A stretch of DNA of 64,000 nucleotides, from the NCBI RefSeq assembly GCF_949987535.1, contig NC_080077.1, positions 35,987,389-36,051,388 of the forward strand, given 5' to 3'. Each line of letters opens with the position of its first letter. Within the stretch, counting starts at the first letter, position 1. The position numbers were made by a program, and so were the translations under genes. The notes beneath the pieces were generated by a model. That model was not told where the DNA came from, searched no databases, and saw only the letters and a program-made list of their open reading frames with translations. Below, one piece after another: positions 1 through 14,100 of the stretch. The DNA is from Balaenoptera acutorostrata (taxonomy: Eukaryota > Chordata > Mammalia > Artiodactyla > Balaenopteridae).

Positions 1-59
1 ATTTGTTTACAACTAACTCTCACATGAAGTTGTGAACTCTCAAGTGAGTCTCATACAGA

Positions 60-145
60 TTTGTGTATCTTCCTTGTCATTTTCACTTCTTGCATCTAGC
101 ATGGTTCCTGGCATACAGTAGTTACTCAACACATAAAGTCACAAG
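60..145 (+). mobile_element. L2 or MIR 3'-end fragment
   Basis: The phrase ctagcatggttcctggcatacagtagttactcaacacat is a diverged form of the 3' end shared by L2 and MIR (cctggcacatagtaggtgctcaataaa). Confidence 0.5.
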
Positions 146-871
146 AAAGGATGAATAGGCAGAGTGTTCAATGCCAGAATCACGCAGAGCTAGACAAGCG
201 GTGATATCACAAGGCTTAAACAGCAAAAGAGTTTAACGACAATTCTATTCATAAAAACAGATTTTCTAGTAGGACATCAAGTGATTTATCAGACTTAGTT
301 TGCCTTTGCCACAATTATATTGCTTTGTCAGTTTCTTTATGTTCTTTTTAGTAAAGGAAGCTTTGCTTTTGGTGATGATGTGATCCAGTAAATAAAACTG
401 TTCTATATGAGGCATGGCATCATTACGTCACCCCAGCTGGAAGCAGTGAGGACACAAGGCTTACTCATGGTTCCATCACATCCAGCTTCCAATTTTCTAA
501 GCTTCAGTTTGTCCACTGATTAATATGCACAACACATGCATGATGAGTTAGGGATGATGGATTTAGTCATATTTTCTACAGTCTGTTTATGAGAAGGATT
601 AACTTTCCTTTTTAAATCAGTGAGAGATAGTCAGAGGGGACACATAGGCAGAGTAATGAAAGAACTGGGCAGACTTAGCTGAATCTGTCAACAATTTCTT
701 ATGGAGGAAATCATCACCGTTAAGTGTTCACTTCATAAAAAGGAGCAATACTAGTTGATGTTTGGTCCTTGGCTTGGTAATCATTTACCCAGGGTCCATT
801 CAGAGAGCATTATGTAAATTGGGAGCCCTTCAAATTTCTAAGAAGCATGATCTACTTTTCTGGAACAGCCG

Positions 872-1383
872 TGTGGCAGGCAGAATAATAGCCTCCCAAA
901 GATGTCCATGTCCTAATGCTGGAACCTATGAATATGCTACTTTACATGGAAGATGGGAATTAAGGTTGCAGATGGAATTAAAGTTGCTAATCAGCTGACT
1001 TTGAGATGGATAGAATATCTGGGATTATCTAGGTAGGCCCAGTCTAATTTCATGAGTCCTTAAAAGAACTTAAAAGGAAGAAGAGGCAGAAGAGAGGGCC
1101 AGAGAGATGCTATGTGCAAAGGGCTCACCCTGCCATTTGTAGCTTTGAAGAAGGAAGAGGCCATGAGCCAAGGAATGTGGGCAGTCTATGCAGGCTGGAA
1201 AAGGCAAGGAAGTGAATTTTCCCCAGCGCTACTAGAAAGAAACACTGCCCTGTGGACACACTGATTTTAACCTAATTAGGCATGTGTTTGTCTTCCGACA
1301 TATAGAATTGTAAGATGATAAATTTGTGTTGTTTAAGATACTATATTTTTGGTAATTTATGGCAGCAGTAGAAAACTAATATG
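872..1383 (+). mobile_element. MLT1-type solitary LTR (ERVL-MaLR)
   Basis: The element begins tgtggcaggcagaataatagcc and ends with the typical polyadenylation-side block (gataataaatttgtgtt, then ggtaatttatggcagcagtagaaaactaat). Between these come phrases typical of MLT1 LTRs such as cccaaagatgtccatgtcctaat and catgagccaaggaatg. It is an old endogenous retrovirus-related LTR with no coding sequence. The subfamily cannot be set by eye. Confidence 0.85.
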
Positions 1384-4300
1384 AGCCCAAACTTTGTAAT
1401 GGTTTTCTTATATTTCAGTTCATAAATATACGCCAAAAATGGTTTTGAAGACTATCCAACTATTCAAATGCTCTAGGTAACCTGAATGGATCATCTTGGC
1501 TCTGAATAGCATCTAACTTGTCTAGACAGACTGTTAGAACATAAGCACCACAGATTTCTTTCTGGCAACTTCATTCCTCGAAATTTGGAGAAATAGAATT
1601 TACTGGTGACCAAGCCTGCAAAAAGCAGCTGTGTCAGAAATACTAATTTTTAAAAGTCATGCCTCTAATATTTATCCAATTCTTGTGAGAACCGAAAATT
1701 TGCTTTTCCTAAAAATGATCTGATTAATTATAAGACAAATTGTGAAACAAGATGGGTCCTTCCCATCTTATTTTTATGTATATGGTGCATACATTTTCAG
1801 TGTCAATTTGTGAACAAGGATTCCTATTAAGCAGAAATTCATCTGGAGTGTATCATCTGCAAGATCAGCTTTAAGAGAAATGAAAAAAATGTGAAAACAG
1901 GGAGATTCTTTAAGAAGGAAGTTATGCCTTCCTCCATGCGCCCACACCAATGTGGTTACAGAACTTTGGGGAATTTATTCCAATGTTTTCTGTACTCACG
2001 GTGTTCATTGCTTCAGTTCTTCCTATCAGAACCTCCTGAGGTCAGAAAGTTTTGCCCTTTTCAGAGAATTTTTCAGCCAGTGAAGGCTTCTGAGCTAACC
2101 AGAAATCAAAATGGGATGCTGCATTTTGTCAGAACTGCATGTTTAGTCTGCTTTCTTAGGAATAATCAAGAAAAGTTATATGTGAAAATACACAGATGTT
2201 CCTTTCTCAGTGATACTTTCATACTTTTGAAGTATAATATGAAAAAATCTAGTTGAAATCTAGAACAACATGTATTTTGTATATCCATGTACTTTATTGA
2301 TTTATATAAGCTCACAAAAGATAAATATCTTTTGGAAATGCCTAAGATTATATATATAATATTATTATATTATACATAGTATGTAATACAAGGCAATAAA
2401 TGTTGTATCATGGTGATGTTGACCCTTAGCCCAGCATGTCTTTCTTTGAAAATTCATAGTAAACAGATATTCTACTATTTATTCTGACTTATAATTGAGC
2501 ATACTTACAGCATGGAGAATATTTTTAATTTATCAGACTTCCAATCATGTTAGGAAAATCTTCGAAGAGGTACCTAAAAACTAAGTTGCCCCAAATTTAA
2601 TCACATTACTTATCTTTCATTTTTATTATTATGTGAAAAAAGTAGGACTCAAATTAAAGCTGCCTTAAGACATGTATTTTGTTATGAGTTTAATAACTAA
2701 AAAGCATGTGTGTATATGTTAGAGAATCTCAAGGAGTTGTTTGTAATATTTAAAGTTGTTGTCCAACCCAAATTCTATAAAACGTTACTACTTGTCAACT
2801 CTAATATATAATCTATTGCTTAAAAATCTATACAGTGAAATAGAATTAGTTAACATTTCAATATTTGGATTAAAGACGACTATAGACTCTGTCATAGGAT
2901 GTAAAGCCCTAGAAGAGCAGCTAAGTAAATACCTTTTAATATTCTATTAATACCAGTTTCATTTCACACTTCATTTCTGTTTCAGAAATGAGTCAAAGGA
3001 CTGTATCCAACAGATTGAGACTAATACTAGTGAAATAAAATTTATTATTCTATTCTATCATTAAAAAACCCAGCAAAACGCCAATAACAAAAACAAAACT
3101 TTAAGACCACTATTTGGCTCTCTCTGACTCCCTTCCCTGGACAGCCATTAAATAATTGACTTTTGAGGAAAAACAAGCACATTTGTAAAAAGTTTGGCTT
3201 CTTGTGAGTCCTTTCTCCCTTTGTCTTTCATCTCTTTTACTCAAGTTATAAAAAAAGAGAAAGTAGATGCAAATCTTTTTAATTTACATTTTTAAAAACT
3301 TCTTTTCAGTTCCTGTTTCACCAATTTAGTTTTTCACCTAGCTTTGATTATTCATCTTTATAGTTCCTGACTTACTATGTTCACACCTTATCAAAAATTC
3401 TAATAGACTATAGAGTTAAGTTCTTGTGACCAGAACTTATTACTGGCATGGAACATTTGGTGCCAACCTCCAACGAATTCCAGATTACATTTGTATCCAC
3501 GTCCTCTTTTTGACAGGGCACTATCTTCTGCTGTCTCTGGGCAAATACACAGGTCCTGCCTGCTGGATGGATGGCCAGCTGGGTTTAAGAAGGAGACGGA
3601 CTCTCATGGTTGACAGCTAACCAGATGAATGTGCCTCTTCTGTACAGCTGAGGTATGGAATTGTCATCAGTGAGTGTTTGGTACAATTTGGTAGCTTGAA
3701 AGGCTGGGAATTCACATTTGTGATATTTAAGCAGATTTTAGTCTCATTGGCTTATTCCCAAGAATTGGGTAACATGTTATAGTTTTTGATGATTTGTTGG
3801 TTATTTGTTATTCTTCTAAATTCCCAAAGAATGAGCAAAATATCCAGTGGGAACACTGACATGAGCAGCAGACTTAGCAGTCACTTTTGTGAGCCATCAG
3901 CTGTGGCACATTACATTAAAAACCCCAAACGCAGGCCAATCTTGGGTCAGAATTCTCCCGTTAGAGGAAGACTCTACCATGAAGGAAAAGAGCAAGTTCA
4001 GAAAGAGTCTTGGCTTAAAATGTAAGGTTTGAGAATCTTAGTAGAGTGGAAGGGGTGGAAACGGGTAGTGTTTATTAGAAATAAAAATTTGCTGCCACAG
4101 AGAATCACAGGGATTATCAAGAGTATAGTAATTCAGCTACAAGGAATTCATACCTTGTAACGGGTGTCACCTGAGTTACACGAAGATGAACTTTGACTTT
4201 TATTTAAAATTAAATAAATATATAAACCCTAGAGTAAAATATTTCTTCTTTAAAATGTGTCTTGAGGTTTTTCATTGTCCAAACCCTGGATTATCGTAAA

Positions 4301-7300
4301 TTCATCCTAAATTTCTTTCTGGTGACTCCTAAGATAAAGTGCTTCCCCCCCCCCCCCCTTCCTAGACATTAAAACACATTGTGCTCTTTTAAAGGCTTAT
4401 TCTTTCCATCTGCTTGACCATATTAAGAATAGTCATGAAAAATGGCTGACCTAAAACAAGCGGGATTTTAGGACCCAAAGAAGCTGATAGTAAGGAGTGA
4501 GCATTTAGGTCTATTCACCAAGAAAAAGGAAATAACAAGTTCTCTGACACTGGAGCTTCAATTCCTTTTGTTACAGGCTTGTACTTCAGCTTCTTTTTCT
4601 GCTTAGTCATTGCTTTAACTCCCACTCTGAGATTAATTGCATGACCCTTGGAGATGAATGATCTTCCACTTAATCTTAGCCAATGCAATCTGGACAACCT
4701 CAGGGTTGGTGAGGCTCCTCTTGGGTGGTTTTCATTTGTTTTAAGAACATTAAAGTATCTCATAAATCTATATTTATTATATTGGTGAGTAATCTACTAT
4801 AATTAAATATGAAATGCTGAAGACAATGTTAAGGTAACATTGGGGTCACAAACCTCTTTTTATGGTGGTTTCATGGCTGCAAAAATACTCTGGAATTTGC
4901 TTTTGTCTTTATGTCTGCATCTGTTTAACATTACGAAGCATATCCAACAGCATATCATTTTCAAATGGGCACTTTATAAGTGTTTTAAAATAATAGTGAT
5001 GTTTCTTGATTATAAATACACACTGCTTATAACAAAAAAATTTAAGATGAATCTTGGAGAGAATACAGCTAACAATACCCTCATTCAATATGAAGTGTCT
5101 TCACTCACCAGTATTAGAAAATTTGGTGAGCCAGTTTTAATACAGTATTTAAGAATATTCAGGGTTTAATACTAGATCTGTTCCTACTAGTTTTCGATTG
5201 AGACCAGTATGGAGATAACAGAAATCAGGCAAAGTAATAAAAAAAATCAGCTCAAGTCCATGAATTTGGAATCTACGATTTAGAATGGACTATGGCAAAT
5301 GTACTAAAATTGACCTTTGTAATATCTTCAGGGAGAAAAAGGATTTGTTATGCAAATTAATATTGGAACAAACAGTTGTTTTTAGAGGTGTTTAAATTAT
5401 CAAAAAGTATAAACTTTTCCAGCCCTTTATATCATTTATGAAAAAAAATCAATGTTACGAGGAAGTATTATTTGATAACTGAAGCAGTCACCTAACCAAT
5501 TTTCCACTTGACTGCAATAGATTAATCATATGCAATTGAGGAAAGTATCACAATTGCGTGTTTTTCGAACATATTCTGTAAACACTAGCCACGCTATTCC
5601 TTTGGATTTTCTGAATTTTCAATATTAAGCAAGATGCATCCCTCCAACCCTAACAAAAACTAAATACTATGCTTTGGAACTTTGTCTTCAGTAAAAGAAC
5701 TCAATTTTCTAAGTTAGACAGATGAACAAAACAAAACAAATGTGCATACCCAAGATAAGAGATGCTAAGTGTCAATTATAGGGATAAAACCACAAATCAA
5801 TAAATAACTCATACTAGGAAAATACATATGTTAGAGGACAAATGAATTATAGAACATAAAGAGAGTGAGAGTGAGTGTTTTCAACAAGCTGGGAAAATCA
5901 CTTCTTTATGTATTGAAATGTGCTACAAAATCTATTGACTATAAAGTTTTAAAATTGAATAAATCTTCATGCATTTGTACCTAAATTGAGGAATACAAAT
6001 GAAAGAGTTACTCACTCATATGATTCCATGGCTAGTTTAAAGAGTTAAGATAAAGCTGCCCAAGGGTAGAAAGTGTCTCCATAAATCTAAACACTATTTC
6101 TATCAGACATCCTTGCAAACTGGCCTAGGAAAATTTTACTGAGTACTTCAAATGTAAATCCATTGTATGGCTGAGAATAAACACAAATAGATCACAAAAT
6201 GGGCTTTGCTAAAGAAAAATGTGTTGGTGACGATGTTCCCAGTTCTCTGACTCCATATGTTATTAGTTTTAATTACCGTGTAGCACACACATACTTAAAT
6301 TTTGAGGAGAATGAAGTTAGACTAGTTACATTCTAATGGCTCTAGAGAATATGGTGGCAGTGAGGTCAGCTTGTAAAGCCATGGTCCTCATGTTCCTACA
6401 GGACAGCAGCAACAAAATAAAATCCAGCATATAAGCAGTTTCATAATGTATCTGTAACCCTGATTTCTTAACATCCTATGTTTCTTTTGCTCTCTTCACA
6501 CCTCTTGGTCTTTTCCTGATGGGAGCATATCCACTATTCAAAAATGAGATTTAATGAAGTGTTTGTAAAAACACACAGGCAAGGCCAAAATGGCAGCCAC
6601 CAATTTGTTCTTATTTCCATTAGGCCATCCTTGAATTCGAAAATCTCTAATTATGTTTCAAGTGCTTTAGAGGGCTTAATAGATCACTAGTAGGTTTTTA
6701 CCACATCTTAATTCTGAAAATCTGTATATAATTTAAAGAAAACATATCCATGTGTTTCTGACTAACTTGCCATTAAGCTTATTTTGTAAGCTCAATTTCA
6801 TGTCTAAAAAATATTTAAAAGCCTCTTTAAATTGTTAAGCTTTTGCCAAGAACAAGGTATCATAAACACACACACTGTTGATGGGCTGGTCTTTGACAGC
6901 CCAAACTAAAGTCTGTAAATAGCTATCTAATAATACTACTAGAGGAAATACATGCTCCTATCCTTTTGCAAACAAATAGCTCCCTGCCCTTTCTTTGCCT
7001 ATTTGGAGGAGCATGCTATATATTTATAACGTTATAGTGAAACTCTTATTCTGCTAACAGTCAATTTCCCTTGTTTTCAAAGTTAAGCTACTATATTCTA
7101 GGAGGAATTTTGCACCGTCGCCCTAGCCTCAATCTCACGTGCCTTCAGCAGATGTCTATAGCAACTGAGAGCAGCATGTGATTTTTCCATATAGTCGTGA
7201 GTTCCCAAAGAACAAACCAAAAGTCATGCTGCATCTGCTTTATTCGTACATGCACATTGTGTTCTCTCTTGGAACTCTGTCCTCTTACAGCTTGCTTCAG

Positions 7301-7985
7301 GCTTGGAAGCCTCCTGGGCTGGGAACTTTGCTCCATGTCTGGCATATCCACTGATTCATACGACACTTAGGAGACCATGTATACTTCGTAGATTGAGTTG
7401 AAAATCTGAACCTCCGAAATACATTTTTTTAGTAAATTTCATTTTACGTCTTCATTGTTAGTTTATAGTAGTTGGATGGGGTATTAATTTTCATAACCTT
7501 TTAAAAAACCAAATGAGGATCTTTATTAGGTCCCATATTTAAACATAACCCTGTGAAAATTGCACGTGGCACTTAGAGCCTGAAGGTCACTGACTCTACT
7601 GACTGACAGTGTCTTTGTTTAGACAGTGTGAGGCTGCTAACATAACCATTTACTCCATTTGAATACGATGTTAGCAATTTGTGAAAACCATTTGGCTTTA
7701 AAACAGCAGTGTGATTTGAGGCAAAAGGCCAATTTGCTCATTAAGTTCAAGTTTGTTCTTTGAACAACAAAAATGACTGTAAAACAGAAAGAAAGATTTA
7801 GCAGATTTCGTGATAGAAATAGAAGGTTCTCAATTTTGTCAGCAACAAAATGACAATAATAAGAAATAATGGCTAATGCCAACCACATGTGTGGTGTGTA
7901 TAATTTAAAAAGGTCAGAAAAATAGAAATAAATGGTCATCTTGAATATGTGGCAAAAGTGTTGAAAGAGACAGTGTAGAAAGAAG
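1384..7985. other. Intron 4 stretch without recognisable features
   Basis: AT-rich intronic DNA with no exon, RNA gene or repeat family I can name. The only distinct structure is a run of 14 C at 4345-4358. The open frames here are short and unconvincing. Confidence 0.55.
4345..4358 (+). repeat. Poly-C homopolymer (C14)
   Basis: Fourteen consecutive C, unusual in this AT-rich context and prone to length errors. Confidence 0.95.
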
Positions 7986-7987
7986 AC

Positions 7988-8300
7988 TGGATTAATAGAC
8001 AAAAGATCCACATTCTAGTCCTGATTCATCTATTTACTAGCTGACACTCTTAAGGTTGTTATAAACTTTCTTCAGCCTCAGTTACTTGAAATCTCACTGG
8101 ACTTGGAGTCAGGTCTGGGTTTGAGTCCTGTGTCTGTTGCTTCCTATGTGTGATTTAAAGTCAACTACTCACACTCAAAGCCTCAGTTTCCTCATTTTTA
8201 AAATGAAGTAGATAACAACAATGCAGACATGCCCAAAATATTTGAAGAACTACGTAAGATAATTATGCAAAACTGCCAAGATTTAGATAAAACATATTGT
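7988..8300 (+). mobile_element. Two adjacent MIR fragments
   Basis: Two successive blocks show the MIR core. The first is ctagtcctgattcatctatttactagctg. The second is more complete: ggacttggagtcaggtctgggtttgagtcc, then cctcagtttcctcatttttaaaatg. Both read in plus orientation. Confidence 0.75.
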
Positions 8301-9869
8301 TAAATCACAGCCCAATCATAAAGAATCTATGTCAATGGATATGGTTGTTGGATTTGAGTAAGGCTATACAACCCAAGCAAAGTATTTTCTTTGGCTTTTT
8401 GTAAGGTGATTTGGGGCCCACTATAATTACCCTGGAAAACCATTTTTACTTCTTCTTTAATAACTAGAAGTCTCATCTCCATTTTAATCGTCTTATCAAG
8501 TTCCCAGGAATAATATAACTAGGTAACAACTACTCTAGCTTTACCCGTTAGGGTCCAGTGGTGAGAAAATTCCCTTGTAGTTGTTGTACTATTTAGTGGG
8601 GCTCCATGGAATATTAGGATTTAAACCAACTCAGAATTTGGATTTTTCTTTTTTAATTTGACTATAAAAGCTGTATATGTTAAACAACTTGATTTTACAG
8701 AGTAAGATCAATAGTTAAGGGCTTTTTAATTATTCATAAGCTTCCTTTCCAGAGAAATGTAGGCTTGTGAAACAGGCCTTTTAGTTTAAAGGAATAGCGT
8801 TTCATGGCAAATCGAATATTTAATATCATTAATTAAAAATAGTTTTATGTTTCCTATGGAACTTTGAGTTTTTGCAGTTAGAAGATTCTGGATCACATGT
8901 TGGTAGTTTTATTCTTCTCAGTATTCTAAATACATATATTCAAGTCCTTTGGGTCTCAAACTAACTTGTTTTTTTAAATTTAGTATTGCATACACATTTT
9001 TAGTTAAGCAATAAACATCTGTCATCTGCCATTTATTAATATTAATTATAAATAGTCAGTGGCTCATGGGATCCAAGTACAGCAGCTGAGATTTTTCTAA
9101 ATCTGACCTCCTTAGAGTTTATACAGAAAGTGTTCAGAGTAGTTCTCCTAAGCTCCTAGCCAATTTAAGGCTGGTTTGCAACCTAGTGTTGTAGATTCTG
9201 CATCTAGCAATCAAAAATGACAAACTGACAAAAATGATAAATGACAAAAATCCTGAAAAAAGCATTGTGCTAGGGGATTAGGTGGGACACATAACAAGAA
9301 AAGATGTTCAAAGTGATATGGTACCATTCATTAACTATTACTACAAGCTAAAGGTTATGCGTACGGTGTATGTGTTAGGAACATTAAAAATGTCATGTCC
9401 CTTTTCCATAGTTTTGTTGCTTCAGATGACAAATATGGAAGCCACACTTCCATAAATTAGTATAAGAGAATACAACTTTGAGGAGAAAGTCAAGAAACAA
9501 ACAAATACAAAGCCAGGCATATTAGTATCTCCCAAGAGAGCTAGCGTTCACAGCTACTTACTTCTTCTCACCCTAAATATCCTACAGAGACAGCAACATA
9601 CACCCTAAGACATCTGACATGACCTCTGCACAGTGCCTTGGGGAGCACACTGACATATTTTTCCTTTCTGAGATTCAAGCAATTTTCCAAAGAAAAAATA
9701 TCGTGCTATACTGTAGCAGAGGGTTCATAGAGATGTCAAGTTCAGGTTTTACCTGAGTCTAATTGAAAAACATAAAAGATTTTATAAACCATCTTGTTTA
9801 ACGGTTTCAAATAAAATACCCTAGCACAGGGCTACTGGTTGGTTAGCCCTTACTTCAATACCAGCACTG

Positions 9870-10600
9870 CTATTTTCTTTTATTATTTTAAATTGTGGTA
9901 AGAGTGTATAACATAAAACTTACCTTCTTAACCATGTTTAAGCGCACAGATCAATGGCATTTAGTATATTCACATTTTTGTGCAACCATCACCACCCGTC
10001 AGTCTCCAGAAATCTTTTCCTCTTGTAAAACTGAAACTCTGTATCCATTAAATAGCAATTTCCATTCCCCGCTCCATGAAACCACCATTCTATTGGGTTG
10101 GCCAAAAAGTTCATTCAGGTTTTTTATAAGATGTTGTTACAGAAAAAGCCGAAGGAACTGTTTTGCCAACCCAATACTTTCTATCTCTATGAATTTGACT
10201 CTTCTGGGTACTTCATATAGGTGGAATCATACAGTATTTGTCTTTGTGATAGGATTATTTTACTTAGCTTTATATTCTTAAGGTCCATTCATGTTGTAGC
10301 ATGTGATAGAATTTCCTTCCTTTTTAAGGTGAATAATATTCCATTGTACGTCTATATACCACTTTTTGTTATCTATTCATCTGTTGATGGACATTTGGGT
10401 TGCTTCAACCTTTTGGCTATTGTGAATAATACTGCTATGAACATGGATGTACAAATATCTCTTTGAGACCCTGCTTTCATTTATGTTGGGTATATACCTA
10501 CATACTTGGAATCGGTGGATCATATGGTAATTCTGTTTTTAATTTTTTTGCCAAACCACCATGATGTTTTCCATAGCAGCTCTGTCATTTTACATGATCA
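9870..10600 (-). mobile_element. L1 fragment (mammalian L1M), ORF2 3' end and beyond
   Basis: The plus strand reads as the reverse complement of the L1 ORF2 3' end. Typical pieces are ggtggaatcatacagtatttgtc, gaataatattccattgta, ggacatttgggttgcttc and tggatcatatggtaattctg. It is interrupted by a mariner MITE at 10093-10174. All frames are broken, so it is an old dead copy. Confidence 0.85.
10093..10174. mobile_element. Mariner-type MITE
   Basis: An 82-bp palindromic element opens ttgggttggccaaaaagttc and closes gaactgttttgccaacccaa. It is flanked by the TA target duplication at 10091-10092 and 10175-10176. The terminal sequence is that of the mariner family common in cattle and whale genomes. 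It carries no transposase and sits inside the L1 fragment, so it arrived later. Confidence 0.92.
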
Positions 10601-10885
10601 GCCTTACTAGTAGTCAGAAAAACAAAAGGATACCATTGTTAATCCATCAGAATGGCAAGTCTTCAAAGGACTGATAACATCCAGTTTTGGCATAAGGAAA
10701 TAGGCATTTCCTATTTATAAGGAAATAGGCATTTCCTATTTATAAGGAAATAGGCATTTCTGATACACTGCAAATGTGAACTGTTCAAACGTTTTGAAAA
10801 GTAATCTGGTAGAACACATTAATTTTTAAAATGTGCACATCCTTTGGTTTTTCCATCCAGTGTTTGGGACTCTATTTTATATAAG
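10601..10885 (+). mobile_element. L1 fragment in the opposite orientation
   Basis: Phrases such as gataccattgttaatccatcagaatggcaag and gaaaagtaatctggtagaacac match, in diverged form, the L1 ORF2 region just 5' of the neighbouring antisense fragment. A 25-bp tandem repeat has expanded inside it. The pair looks like an L1 with an inverted 5' part, although two unrelated insertions are possible. Confidence 0.5.
10692..10760. repeat. 25-bp tandem repeat, about 2.8 copies
   Basis: The unit ataaggaaataggcatttcc plus tattt repeats with a period of 25 (starts at 10692, 10717 and 10742). The copies are identical over the shared length. Each unit is partly self-complementary (ggaaat and atttcc). Confidence 0.95.
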
Positions 10886-11100
10886 ATCTCACAACTACTG
10901 AGCACTTACCAGATGCCAGACACAAGTCTCAAGAGTTTTATACACACATTAACTCCTTGCTACATCATTCCTTCACTACAACTCTGTGAGGTAGTTACTG
11001 TTATAATCCCCACTTTACAGATGAGGAAAATGGGGTATACAAAGCCTAAGTAATTTGCTTAAAGTCATACAGCTAGTTAAAAGCACAATTAAGATTTGAA
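10886..11100 (-). mobile_element. MIR element
   Basis: Reads ctgagcacttaccagatgccagacac, then actctgtgaggtagttactgttataatccccactttacagatgaggaaaatggg and gtcatacagctagttaaaa: the reverse complement of MIR over nearly its full length. Confidence 0.9.
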
Positions 11101-14100
11101 AACAGGTACTCTGCTTCCAGAGCCTGTGTTCTAAATAATACGTACGATGTATCGCTATTACCTCTTTAACTCCTGAGAGAAAGGGAGTGCATCAGTTCAT
11201 TAACATTATAGAGATTTTTATTGTAGTACTAAGAGCAAAAAGGGGAAAAAATTTTGCTATCCATGTATACCATTATGTTATATTGGTAGTATGCCATTAT
11301 GGTATCCATACGTACCATATCATATATACCATTACTGACGTTAAAAATAATGCTTTTTTGAAAATTAAACAAAGAAAAAAATAAACACCAAATCTAGAGT
11401 TGAACCGAGATGGTTTTGGTTTCCAAACTAGTTCAGTACTCTTTTACTTAACTAGGCTGACACTGCAAATATTAAACTACTTTGAAGACTGTGAACACAG
11501 ACGAAACAATGATTCTGTGAACATACAATCCTTTGAAAATGGAGAAAACCTGCAGGAATGGAAGGAAAGGGTGTTAAGGCAGGAAACAAAGCAGGAGGAG
11601 GGGCACTAAGGGCATACAACATGGTAGGACGCCGAAGGGCGGAGGGAGAGACATTAAATAGGAAAACTCCCTCTCCTACACATTTCAAAGCAAAATTAGA
11701 AAAACTGGACAAGCGTGAATCCACCACAAGTTTGCCCAAGAAATACTTTAGTAAACTGCGTCTTAGCTATTGAAACAAACCAATTTGAAACAAAACAGAA
11801 TTCCTTTATGATTTTGGTGTTGGTTGGAAACCAGAGGAGCATGACATCAGATGTTAACAGCTTGTACTTATTATTTTGAGGAATATTTCACTATTTCATA
11901 TGTCCATGGTCCATAAAAAAGTAATTAGCTATCTAATTAGTGTTCTATAAATAAGGATAATAATTTTTGTTCACAGGTTGTAATTAATTAGATATTTTAA
12001 CTACTGATCCTGAGTATGCATACATTTCTATGACTCATTTTTGGAATTAGCAATTATTCATATTTTCCAAGTGTGAGTTCAGTATGTTGATATTTCCTTG
12101 CCTAAAATGTGATATTATTCAAAAATCAGTGAAAAATAAGTTGCATTGTGCTTCCAGACATTAGATTTCACATCATGCAAAAGTAAAAGGGATATCTCAT
12201 TTAAAAATGTATGTTTTGCATTGAGATATAAACTGTAATTGGACTCTGTTCATAAACTATTTCCTAAATCTGATCTCTTGCAAAAAAAAAGAAAAGCAGG
12301 CTTTTCCAGCAGAAACAACAAATAAACAAAACAAGCCTTTACAAGATATATTTTTCAATTATGGCAGCTTGGGCTCACAGAGGCTAGAGTTATGACCGGG
12401 TGGTGTATACACAGTATAAACACAAGAGTTCAGTAATTAGGTTTGAGTTAATTTTAAAGTTTCAGTGGCCTGATGTATAATCAAGCAAAAGGTCATTACC
12501 CACGCTGGTACATTTCACACAGAACCTCAGCAGCTAGAAATGGAAATGGACATGTCTTTACTTAAGCTTGCACAAATCAATCCCAGAAACCCTTCATATG
12601 AGTACTGGATTCTTTTTCTATTCATTTCAGAGCCAGTTTACTCACAAAAAAAGTTTTCTAGCAATCCAGAGAAATCAGAAAAAAAATTAGTTAAAATATT
12701 ATTAGCATTATGCTAGACATGCCTCTCTAGTCTAAAACAGATGGAGTAAAACTTTGGTTACACTTTCTCACTTAAATGTTTTTTTCCATAAATAATATTG
12801 GACAGGGATTACCCTATAGAAGAGTACAAGCTTCTAGATTTTGAGCTTTTTTTTTGGAAGAAGATCATTTGCATCTGTTGTTTTGTCAGCCTAGCACTCA
12901 TTTCTACATAGAACTGCTACTCAAAGTGGCCCACGTGTCCCTTGGCTTCAATAGTGAGCATGTGACTGAGGCAGACCAATCACAGTACTCCATTTCCTCT
13001 GCCACAGTGATGGGTTCAAGGGTAGACATGTGAGCCAAGCTGGGTCAATTTGCACCTTCCATGAGATTGGAGGAATGGACGCTGAAGGAGAGAGCGCACT
13101 ATCCTTTTGGACCAAGAGCAACGTGGTTATAGATTTAGGGCTTCCCAGAGCCAGCTTTCCCTGTGAGTAGAGACAGACTCACTGTAGCAGGGGAGAACAA
13201 GCCCAATAAACAGACACAGAGGCAGGATGAGTTGAAATGGCAAGAAAGAGAGAGGAGAGAAGAAGATGGAGCCAATGATATTGTTTGAGCACTTAGAGCA
13301 AACTGTGTCTTCAGCAAATAGTTTTCTTTCTGCTTAACGTAATTTGAAATCTGTCTTTTCAAATATCCTGATGAATACACAGAAGGTAACAGTGACCTTG
13401 GTGAAAAAGGGCTGTCAATGAAAGATAAACACTCAGATATTGTTTTTCTGTTAAAATAATAATTACACACATTTGCAAATAATTTTTTAGAAAAACTGAA
13501 AAACAGTAAGAAAAATGATAGAAAAGCATTTCCAGTTTAGGGCATGAGGAATGGGGTGCTTTAAACAAAAGGAAAAGGGAACTGAATAGAAAATTAAATG
13601 GAAAGTGAAGTACCTGTGGAAGAGAGCAGAAACTTAGTGGAATAACAAGTTTTGAAGAATTTCTCATTTACACCCATTTTGTACGTGTTAATGTACACTG
13701 ATGCCAGCCACTGTGCTGAAAACTTTATGCTTGGATTTGTCCATTAGTACAAAAATATACCACATTCTGTTTGGGGTCTGCTTTGACAGCAATGTACAAG
13801 AATTAAACCATGCGAGTGGTCTTTCCCTTTCGTGATGCTAAAAATGATACGGTTTTAATGTAAACAAGTTTGAGAATGTTTCTGTTTCAATGATTGTCAG
13901 GGAATTTAATTGTAACCTGGCTGTATTTGCTTGGTCACACCTCTTGGGAGGCCTGTGGACGAGGTAACCAGTCTTTTCTGTCAGGCTGTAACAATCTACG
14001 ATGTTAGTCTGTAACACGTCTATGAAGAAGTTACTGGAGTAGATAAAAAGAGAATAAGATAATGATCTATGGAAAGAATAATTCTTTTGTGCCTTCAAAT

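Noticed and set aside
13135..13667. Two overlapping minus-strand frames of 102 and 111 codons
   Set aside because: No recognisable domain, repetitive S/L/F composition, and no splice context. They are best explained by chance in purine-rich DNA.
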